Positions 56,759-64,000 of a stretch of DNA of 64,000 nucleotides are shown piece after piece. The position numbers and the translations under genes are program-made. Every line of letters begins with the position of its first letter. The stretch's first letter is position 1. The stretch is taken from NCBI RefSeq assembly GCF_030345705.1, contig NZ_JAUASW010000001.1:2666001-2730000 (forward strand), given 5' to 3'. The notes beneath the pieces were generated by a model. It had not been told where the DNA came from and did not search any database. It saw only the letters and a list, made by a program, of their open reading frames with translations. This DNA comes from Pelomonas sp. SE-A7. Lineage in GTDB: Bacteria > Pseudomonadota > Gammaproteobacteria > Burkholderiales > Burkholderiaceae_C.

Positions 56759-57181
56759 TCAGCGGGTCACGATGTCGCGGTGCATGGGCGCCAGCAGGGC
56801 CAGCAGCTTGTTCTGCGTGGCGAAGGGAATGCCGGCGTCATCCATGCTCTGCTGCAGCACCTCGACCAGGGCATTGAAGTCGCCGCGCTTGACGCCCAGG
56901 TCGGCATGGGCCGGCTTCATCTTGGCGCCCTCGTACTTGCAGGGGCCGCCGCTGAGCTCGCAGACCTGGTCGCGCAGCTGCTCGGCCAGCGCCTTGGGAT
57001 TGGTGTCCTTGAAGAAGCTGCCTATGCGCGGGTCCTTCTTCAGCCGGGCACTGAAATCCATCATCAGCTTCTCGATGCCGGGCTTCTCGCCCAGCGCACG
57101 GTAGAGGCTGTCATCGCCGGCAAAGCTCGGCGCGCTGCAAGCCAGCATGAGGGCCAGCAGGGCGGTGCGGATGCGGTTCAT
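56759..57181 (-). CDS. Exported group-I truncated haemoglobin
   Basis: This 140-residue protein has a signal peptide (MNRIRTALLALMLACSAPSFA) followed by a truncated-globin domain: DSLYRALGEKPGIEKLMMDF, with the proximal haem histidine in MKPAHADLGVKRGDFNALVE (F8 position), and the E-helix region KALAEQLRDQVCELSGG. Most bacterial truncated globins are cytoplasmic. An exported form would bind oxygen, nitric oxide or haem in the periplasm. It is followed by a DUF3034 gene 12 bp upstream on the same strand, and the two look co-transcribed. Confidence 0.85.
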   Translation of the reverse strand: MNRIRTALLALMLACSAPSFAGDDSLYRALGEKPGIEKLMMDFSARLKKDPRIGSFFKDTNPKALAEQLRDQVCELSGGPCKYEGAKMKPAHADLGVKRGDFNALVEVLQQSMDDAGIPFATQNKLLALLAPMHRDIVTR

Positions 57182-57193
57182 GGTGCTGCTCCC

Positions 57194-58081
57194 TCAAAAC
57201 GCCAGCTGGGCCGACAGGTAGGCGCCGGTCTGGCGCTTCGGTTTGACGGCGGGGACTATGGACCCCAGGTCCACCCAGGCCGCGGTCAGCGAGAACTGCT
57301 TGCTCGGCGCCCAGGCGATGAACAAGTCCTTCCAGTCGTCCTCGCGCAGGCCGGCGCCCAGGGCGCTGGGGTTGAGCTTGTCGGGCTTGGCGCGGAACTC
57401 GGCACCAATCGCCAGCGTGCGATTGAGGAGCCAGGCCACCGAGACCTCGGGCTGCAGGCTCAAGCTGGAACTGGCCGTGCCGCCGAAGCCCAGCAGGCCC
57501 ATCTGGTTGGCCTTGGTGGCGCGCAGCGTCAGGTTCAGGAGCAGGCCTTCGCGCAGCAGCAGCTTGGTGGCACTGATGTACAGGTCGGTGCCACTCTTGG
57601 CCGCACCCAGCGAGGCCAGCGTGCCGGCCAGGCCACCCGCGTCGGCACGCTTGTGCTCGAAGCCAATGGCGATCTGGGGCATGGCCGAATCGCTGTCGAC
57701 GATGGCATCGCCCGCCAGGCGCAGCTTGGCACCGAAGATGTCCTGCTTGAGCTTGAGTCCCGGCAGGCCCAGGGCCGTGCCGGTGGCGCCGGTATCAAAG
57801 CTCTGGTGGGCCAGCGAGAACTCCAGCCTGTCGTCCCAGGCCAGCAGGGCGCCATAGGTATTGAGCGAATAGTCCTGGGTGCTGACCCGGGTGGCATGGG
57901 CGGTGGCGCCCCATTCGCCGGGGGCGGCATAGCTGCCGGTCAGGGCCCAGGGGCTCAAGCCGCCGCCGGCCGCGCCCTCGACCGTGGACACCCCGCCGGT
58001 CAGCAGCAGCTTGCCGCCGCCGGCAAACGCCGGCGCCGCGAGGACCAGGCCGAGCACGGCCAGAGCATGTCGGATGCGCAT
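57194..58081 (-). CDS. DUF3034 family exported protein
   Basis: This 295-residue protein has a signal peptide (MRIRHALAVLGLVLAAPAFA) and a regular alternation of short beta strands and turns (GGKLLLTGGVSTVEGAAGGG, LAHQSFDTGATG), which looks like an outer-membrane barrel or beta-rich surface protein. The family has no assigned function. It precedes the truncated haemoglobin gene by 12 bp and so may form a conserved pair with it. The SD AGGGAG precedes the ATG. Confidence 0.7.
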   Translation of the reverse strand: MRIRHALAVLGLVLAAPAFAGGGKLLLTGGVSTVEGAAGGGLSPWALTGSYAAPGEWGATAHATRVSTQDYSLNTYGALLAWDDRLEFSLAHQSFDTGATGTALGLPGLKLKQDIFGAKLRLAGDAIVDSDSAMPQIAIGFEHKRADAGGLAGTLASLGAAKSGTDLYISATKLLLREGLLLNLTLRATKANQMGLLGFGGTASSSLSLQPEVSVAWLLNRTLAIGAEFRAKPDKLNPSALGAGLREDDWKDLFIAWAPSKQFSLTAAWVDLGSIVPAVKPKRQTGAYLSAQLAF

Positions 58082-58158
58082 TCTTTTACTCCCTGAATCC
58101 GCAAGGACAAATGTCCCTGTTGAAAAACAATTGTTAGATTGGCGGCACAATCGCCGCC
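58082..58158. promoter_or_regulatory. Divergent region between DUF3034 and psuK with palindromes
   Basis: AACAATTGTT (58126-58135) is a perfect 10-bp palindrome, and GGCGGC/GCCGCC (58141-58158) forms a hairpin that ends at the psuK ATG. No SD is visible for psuK. These could be operators for the winged-helix of PsuK or a translational control element, but neither is shown. Confidence 0.4.
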
Positions 58159-59237
58159 ATGTCGAGCAAGAAACAGCAGCTGCTGGAACTGATACGCAGC
58201 AACCCCTTCGTCAGCCAGCAGGACCTGGCCGAAAGCCTGGGCCTGTCGCGCTCGGCGGTGGCCGGCCATATTGCCGCGCTGACCCGCGAGCGGCAACTGC
58301 TGGGCCGCGCCTACATCCTGCCGCAGCGCTCGCCGCTGTTGTGCATAGGCGGCACAAATATCGACCGCAAGCTGTGCAGCCTGTCACCGATACGGCCGGG
58401 AACCAGCAATCCGGCCCGCCTGGTGCGCGAAAGCCCGGGCGGCGTGGCCCGCAACATCGCCGAGAACCTGGCCCGCCTGGGCCTGCCGGTGCAGCTCTTG
58501 ACCGCCGTCGGCCTGGATGCCACCGGCAGCAGCCTGCTGGCCCAGGCGCAACAGGCCGGCGTGGACACCCAGGGCTCGCTGCAACTGGCCGAGGCCTCGA
58601 CCGGCAGCTACACCGCGGTGCTGGATGCCGACGGCCAGATGCTGGTGGCCCTGGCCCAGATGGAGCTGGCCGAGCAGCTGACGCCCGACTTCCTGCGCCG
58701 CACGGCCGCCCAGCGCGCCCAGGCCCGGATGAGCGTGGCAGACCTCAACTTGCCGGCCGACAGCCTGGCCCTGCTGCTTGAGGAAGCGCATGCCGAGGGC
58801 CGGCCGCTGGTGCTGGTGGCCGTCTCCGAACCCAAGATGGCCCGGCTGCCCGAGGACCTGCGCGGCCTGTCCTGCCTGGTGCTCAACCTGGGCGAGCTGG
58901 AAGCGCTGGCCGGCCAGCCGCTTGGGACCGACGAGCACCGCCAGCGGGCGCTGGCCCGCTTGCGCGAGCGCGGCCTGCGCGAGCTGGTCGTGACCCTGGG
59001 CGGCGAAGGCGTGCTCTACAGCCGCGCCGATGGCCGCCTGGCCCGCCTCGCCGCGCCGCGGGTCAAGGTGCAGGATGTGACCGGCGCCGGCGACGCCTTT
59101 GCGGCCGGTCTCTGCCATGGCCTGGACCGCGAGCCCGACGACCTGAAGGCGGCCTGCAAGCAGGGTCTGGCCCTGGCCGCCCTGACCCTGCAAACCACGG
59201 CCACGGTCCACCCTGAGCTGTCGCCCACCACCCTGGA

Positions 59238-59241
<4 letters not shown>
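58159..59241 (+). CDS. psuK: Pseudouridine kinase with N-terminal winged helix
   Basis: This 360-residue protein has an N-terminal winged-helix segment (SKKQQLLELIRSNPFVSQQD and LSRSAVAGHIAALTRERQLL) fused to a PfkB-family kinase: LLCIGGTNIDRKLCSL, SPGGVARNIAENLARLGLPV, and the catalytic GAGDAFAAGLCHGL near the C-terminus. It phosphorylates pseudouridine to pseudouridine-5'-phosphate. The paired psuG supports the assignment, and the wing suggests it also acts as a regulator or DNA-binding sensor. The stop overlaps the psuG start (ATGA). Confidence 0.85.
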
Positions 59242-60167
<926 letters not shown>

Positions 60168-60228
60168 TCTGTCGTCAAATGCGCGGCCAAGAAACCCCGC
60201 GCTTCACCGGCGCGCAATATTCGGTGTC

Positions 60229-60264
60229 ACGACGGAAACTAAGCTACTTGCCCGGTTCCGTCGT
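60229..60264 (+). promoter_or_regulatory. Inverted repeat upstream of the RND operon
   Basis: ACGACGGAA (60229-60237) and TTCCGTCGT (60256-60264) are perfect 9-bp complements with an 18-base spacer, 24 bp before the start of the membrane-fusion gene. It could be an operator of a TetR-type repressor or a transcript hairpin. No repressor gene is adjacent. The remaining 60168-60287 gap holds nothing else I can name. Confidence 0.45.
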
Positions 60265-60287
60265 TCCCTAGACAAGAAAGCCTTCGC

Positions 60288-61517
60288 ATGCGCAGCAAGC
60301 CCCTGGTCCTGTCCCTGATCGTGATCGCCGTGGCCGGCGTCGGCTGGTGGTGGACACAGACCCGGGCCAACGGCGTGGAGGGCACGGCCTCCGGCGCATC
60401 GGCACCGGCGGCGGGTGCCTCGGGCTCGGCCAAGGCAGTTCCGCCCCAACTGGTGGGCGTGTGGAAGGCCAAGACCCTGGACGTGCCGGTCAGCATCGAG
60501 GCCAGCGGCACGGTCGCGGCCCTGGCCACGGTAGACCTGCGGGCCCAGACCACCAGCACGGTGCGCGAGCGCCTGATCAAGGACGGCGAGATGGTGCGCA
60601 AGGGCCAGGCCCTGTTCCGCTTCGACGACCGCGCCGACCGCGCCAACCTGGAGAAGGCCCGCGCCCAGCTGGCCCGCGACCGCGCCCAGCTGGCCGATGC
60701 CGAGCGCCAGCTCAAGCGTGCCGAGGACCTCAAGGCCCAGGGCTTCGTGGCCCAGAACGCGGTGGACACGGCGCTGGCCAATGTCGAGGCCCAGCGCGCG
60801 CTGGTGCAGTCCGACGAGGCGGCGATCCAGGCCGCCCAGGTCCAGCTCAGCTACAACGAGCTGCGCGCGCCCTTCGCCGGCCGCGCCGGCATGGTCAATG
60901 CCGTGCCCGGCGCCCTGGTGCAGGCCAATGCCAGCGCCACGCCGCTGGTCAGCATTGCCCAGCTGGACCCGATAGGCGTCAGCTTCGTCGTGCCCGAGAC
61001 CCAGCTCAATGCGGTGCTGGCCGCCACCCGCGGCAGCAAGGCCGAGGGCCTGGAAGCGCAGGTGATCCCGGCCGGCGGCAAGGCCGGCAAAGACGCCGAT
61101 GCGCTCAAGGGCCGGGTCAGCTTCGTCGACAACCTGGTCGATCCGAGCACCGGCACGCTCAAGCTGCGCGCCGACTTCGGCAACGACAAGCACCTGCTCT
61201 GGCCGGGCCAGTATGTGCGGGTGAAGATGGTGCTGCGCACGCTCAAGGACGCCGTGGTCGTGCCCCAGGCCGCCATCATCCAGCGCGGCAACGAGCGCTC
61301 GGTCTATGTGGTGGCCGAGGACAAGACGGCGGTGCAGAAGACGGTGCAGACCCGCTACCCCTTCGGCGACCTGGTGGTGGTCGAAGGCCTGCAGGCCGGC
61401 GAGCAGGTGGTGCTGGACGGCAAGCAGAATCTGCGGCCGGGCACGCCGCTGAAGACCCAGCAGGCGGCGCTGAATCCAGCCGCACCGGTGGCTGCAGCTT
61501 CGGGTGCTTCCAAATGA
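60288..61517 (+). CDS. RND efflux periplasmic adaptor subunit
   Basis: This 409-residue membrane-fusion protein links an inner-membrane RND pump to an outer-membrane channel. It has an N-terminal hydrophobic segment (LVLSLIVIAVAGVGWWW), the lipoyl-like halves VSIEASGTVAALATVDLRAQ and ELRAPFAGRAGMVNAVPGAL, a coiled-coil hairpin between them (ARAQLARDRAQLADAERQLK), and barrel/MP domains (GTLKLRADFGNDKHLLWPGQ). It resembles the MdtA/AcrA group. Its stop overlaps the pump start (ATGA). Substrate unknown. Confidence 0.92.
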   Translation: MRSKPLVLSLIVIAVAGVGWWWTQTRANGVEGTASGASAPAAGASGSAKAVPPQLVGVWKAKTLDVPVSIEASGTVAALATVDLRAQTTSTVRERLIKDGEMVRKGQALFRFDDRADRANLEKARAQLARDRAQLADAERQLKRAEDLKAQGFVAQNAVDTALANVEAQRALVQSDEAAIQAAQVQLSYNELRAPFAGRAGMVNAVPGALVQANASATPLVSIAQLDPIGVSFVVPETQLNAVLAATRGSKAEGLEAQVIPAGGKAGKDADALKGRVSFVDNLVDPSTGTLKLRADFGNDKHLLWPGQYVRVKMVLRTLKDAVVVPQAAIIQRGNERSVYVVAEDKTAVQKTVQTRYPFGDLVVVEGLQAGEQVVLDGKQNLRPGTPLKTQQAALNPAAPVAAASGASK

Positions 61518-64000
61518 ATTGGACAGAATTGTTCATCCGGCGGCCGGTGATGACCGTGCTGCTGAACATCTCGGTGGTGATCGCCGGCCTGGCGGCCTGG
61601 AGCAGGATCCCGGTCGCTGCCCTGCCGTCCTACAACACGCCGGTCATCAACGTCCAGGCCACGCTGCCGGGCGCCAGCCCCGAGACCATGGCCTCGTCCG
61701 TGGCCCTGCCGCTGGAGAAGCAGTTCTCCACCATCGCCGGGCTGGCGACCATCTCGTCCAGCTCGGGCCTGGGCTCGACCAATGTGACGCTGGAGTTCGA
61801 CCCCTCGCGCAACATCGACGCCGCGGCGGTGGACGTGCAGGCGGCGCTGTTCCGCTCGCTGCGCGCGCTGCCGGTGGAGATGACCTCGCCGCCGTCCTAC
61901 CGCAAGGTCAATCCGGCCGATGCACCGGTGTTGCTGGTGGCGCTGACCTCGCCGTCCATCAACATCACCGAGCTGAACGACTTTGCCGAGAACCTGATCA
62001 TCCCGGCGCTGTCCACCATCGACGGCGTGGCCCAGGTCTCGATCTTTGGCCAGAAGCGCTATGCGGTGCGCATCAAGGTCCGCAACGACCTGCTGGCCCA
62101 GCGCAACCTCACGCTGGAAGAACTGCAGGCCGCGGTGCGCAGCGCCAATGCCAACACGCCGGTGGGCGTGCTGGACGGCGACCGCCAGACGCTGACCATC
62201 CAGGCCAACAAGCAGCTGCGCAATGCGCGCGAGTTCGGCGGCCTGGTCGTGGCCTCGCGCAATGGCGCACCGGTGTTCCTGCGCGACGTGGCCGAAGTCC
62301 AGGACAGCATCGAGACCACCAAGGCCTTCAGCCTGTTCAACGGCGAGCGCTCCATCGTGCTGGCCGTGCAGCGCCAGCCCGATGCCAACACGGTCAAGGT
62401 GGTGGATGCCGCCAAGGCCATGCTGCCGCGCTTCCAGGCCCAGATGCCGGCCTCGGTGCAGATGAACTTGCTGAACGACCGCTCGGTCTCGGTGCGCGAG
62501 TCGCTGCACGACGTCTACTTCACGCTGGCCCTGACCGTGGTGCTGGTGGTGATGGTGATCTTCATCTTCCTGCGCCGCGTGGCGGCCACCACCATCCCGG
62601 CGCTGTCGCTGCCGATCTCGCTGATAGGCGCGCTGACCCTGCTCTATGCGCTGGGCTACAGCCTGGACAACATCTCGCTCCTGGGCATCACCCTGGCCGT
62701 GGGCCTGGTGGTGGACGACGCCATCGTGATGCTGGAGAACATCTACCGCCACATCGAGGATGGCGCCAAGCCCTTCGAGGCGGCCGTGCGCGGCGCGCGC
62801 GAGATGACCTTCACCATCCTGTCGATCTCGATCTCGCTGGTGGCGGTCCTGATCCCGATCTTCTTCATGCCCGGCGTGATCGGCCTGCTGTTCCACGAGT
62901 TCGCGGTGGTGGTCTCGCTGTCCATCCTGGTCTCGGCCATGGTCTCGCTGACCCTGGTGCCCATGCTGTGCAGCCGCTTCCTCAAGCCGCACCACCACAC
63001 GCAGGAAAGCAGGCTGGGCCAGGTGTTCGAGAACGCCTTCAAGCGCGTGCAGGACGCCTACGGCCGCAGCCTGGACTGGGCGCTCAAGCGGCGCCATGTG
63101 GTGCTGGCCGTGGCCATCGCCAGCTTCGTGGGCACGGTCTATTTCTACATGGCCATCCCCAAGGGCTTCTTCCCCGAAGAGGACATAGGCCAGATCCAGG
63201 CCAGCACCGAGGCGGCCGAGGACACCTCGTTCAACACCATGGCCGTGTTGCAGGAGCAGGCGGCGGCCATCGTCAAGGCCAACCCGGCCGTGCTGAGCGT
63301 GGCCGCCGGCGTGGGCGGCGGACCGACGGCCTCGGGCGCCACCAACACCGGCCGACTGTTCATCAACCTGAAGCCCCGCAAGGAGCGGCCACCGATGGCC
63401 AAGGTGGTCGAGAGCCTGCGCAAGGACCTGCGCGCCGTGCCCGGCCTGCAGGTCTTTCTGCGGCCGGTGCAGAACCTGCAGCTGGGCGGCCGCCAGAGCA
63501 AGAGCCGCTACCAGTTCACGCTGCAGGCGGTGGCGGCCGGCGAGCTCAATGCCTGGTCCAGCAAGCTGCAGGCCAAGCTGCGCGAGAACACCAAGCTGTT
63601 CCGCGACGTGACCAGCGATTCGCAGCTGCGCGGCCTGCAGGCCAACCTGGTGATAGACCGTGAACGCGCCACGCTGCTGGGCGTGCAGATGCAGGACCTG
63701 CGCTCGGTGCTGTACGACGCGTTCGGCGAGCGCCAGGTGTCCAGCATCTTTGCCGAGAGCAACACCTACCAGGTGCTGATGGAGGCCAGCGACGCCGACC
63801 GCCGCAGCGAGGACGCCTTCGACAAGATCTACCTGCGCGGCCGCAACGGTGCCCTGGTGCCGCTGAGCGCCTTCGCGACGGTGCAGCGCGGACTGGGCCC
63901 GACCTCGATCAACCACCAGGGCCAATTGCAGGCGATCACGCTGTCCTTCAACCTGGCGCCCGACGCGCCGCTGGGCGAGGCGACCAAGGCCATCGAGGCC
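61514..64000 (+). CDS. RND efflux inner-membrane pump, N-terminal 829 residues (cut by window edge)
   Basis: This is the inner-membrane pump of the RND family. About 829 of an expected 1030-1050 residues lie in the window. Motifs seen: MNWTELFIRRPVMTVLLNIS at the N-terminus, LPGASPETMASSVALPLEKQ in the porter domain, and the proton-relay helix region LGITLAVGLVVDDAIVMLEN (the Asp pair of TM4). The C-terminal transmembrane helices follow the window end. It belongs to the MdtB/MdtC/AcrB group of drug or aromatic-compound pumps. No outer-membrane channel gene is seen in the window. Confidence 0.93.
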   Translation, partial: MNWTELFIRRPVMTVLLNISVVIAGLAAWSRIPVAALPSYNTPVINVQATLPGASPETMASSVALPLEKQFSTIAGLATISSSSGLGSTNVTLEFDPSRNIDAAAVDVQAALFRSLRALPVEMTSPPSYRKVNPADAPVLLVALTSPSINITELNDFAENLIIPALSTIDGVAQVSIFGQKRYAVRIKVRNDLLAQRNLTLEELQAAVRSANANTPVGVLDGDRQTLTIQANKQLRNAREFGGLVVASRNGAPVFLRDVAEVQDSIETTKAFSLFNGERSIVLAVQRQPDANTVKVVDAAKAMLPRFQAQMPASVQMNLLNDRSVSVRESLHDVYFTLALTVVLVVMVIFIFLRRVAATTIPALSLPISLIGALTLLYALGYSLDNISLLGITLAVGLVVDDAIVMLENIYRHIEDGAKPFEAAVRGAREMTFTILSISISLVAVLIPIFFMPGVIGLLFHEFAVVVSLSILVSAMVSLTLVPMLCSRFLKPHHHTQESRLGQVFENAFKRVQDAYGRSLDWALKRRHVVLAVAIASFVGTVYFYMAIPKGFFPEEDIGQIQASTEAAEDTSFNTMAVLQEQAAAIVKANPAVLSVAAGVGGGPTASGATNTGRLFINLKPRKERPPMAKVVESLRKDLRAVPGLQVFLRPVQNLQLGGRQSKSRYQFTLQAVAAGELNAWSSKLQAKLRENTKLFRDVTSDSQLRGLQANLVIDRERATLLGVQMQDLRSVLYDAFGERQVSSIFAESNTYQVLMEASDADRRSEDAFDKIYLRGRNGALVPLSAFATVQRGLGPTSINHQGQLQAITLSFNLAPDAPLGEATKAIEA

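Noticed and set aside
56754..56763. TGATCA at the abutting stop codons of zntB and the haemoglobin gene as a regulatory site
   Set aside because: Both convergent genes end in TGA, so the palindrome follows directly from the stop codons meeting.
61355..63925. Long open frame on the minus strand opposite the RND pump
   Set aside because: Repetitive His/Gln/Ala-rich antisense sequence, whereas the plus strand encodes the pump.

Overview
The window is high-GC DNA (visibly about two thirds G+C in most genes) from a betaproteobacterium. The order tRNA-Tyr, tRNA-Gly, tRNA-Thr, tuf, tRNA-Trp, secE, nusG, rplK, rplA, rplJ, rplL, rpoB, rpoC, a trpEGDC operon close to gph, and several Burkholderiales-style gene families point to the Burkholderiales, most likely a Roseateles/Pelomonas/Mitsuaria-type chitin-degrading or saprophytic member. 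The genus is an inference from gene content, not a measured placement.

Layout. (1) 1-12165, minus strand: the translation/transcription core, ending in a rpoC cut by the window edge, with four tRNAs, leader regions and hairpins. (2) 12298-26407: an N-acetylglucosamine (GlcNAc)/chitooligosaccharide locus. It has a TonB-dependent receptor on the plus strand and, converging on it, a ten-gene minus-strand operon: nagK, nagR, nagA, SIS-type nagB, GH3 hexosaminidase, AmpG-like MFS, GH16-like secreted enzyme, nagX-like membrane acyltransferase and two cupin/JmjC-like proteins. Repeated TGGTAT-N5-TGGTAT boxes lie in front of both transcription units. (3) 26408-32579, minus: trpE, trpG, ltaE, trpD, a small membrane protein, trpC and ung in one tightly packed operon, followed by a chalcone-isomerase-like gene and gph. 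(4) 34228-38525: a MocR/GabR regulator divergent from gabT-gabD. (5) 38933-45210: an AT-richer island with two overlapping RHS/YD-repeat genes. The second ends in a domain whose His/Asp spacing matches zinc-dependent phospholipase C, and a small membrane protein that looks like its immunity partner follows. This is the most novel-looking system in the window. (6) 45211-55028: a SnoaL-like protein and a seven-gene minus-strand cluster (guanidinobutyrase-like ureohydrolase, aldehyde dehydrogenase, LysR regulator, TonB receptor, cupin, MFS, dimethylformamidase-like hydrolase) that looks like an undescribed catabolic pathway. (7) 55218-64000: a histone-H1-like protein, a ZntB-like transporter, an exported truncated haemoglobin next to a DUF3034 protein, psuK-psuG for pseudouridine breakdown, and an RND efflux operon cut at the window end.

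How the genes work together. In the nag locus the receptor would import oligosaccharides, the hexosaminidase release GlcNAc, MFS/NagX move or modify it, and NagK, NagA and NagB convert it to fructose-6-phosphate under NagR control. The guanidinobutyrase-like enzyme would yield GABA plus urea, and GabT/GabD 17 kb away would carry GABA to succinate. That link is an inference. Start sites were chosen from family N-termini, Shine-Dalgarno (SD) sequences and overlaps with neighbours.
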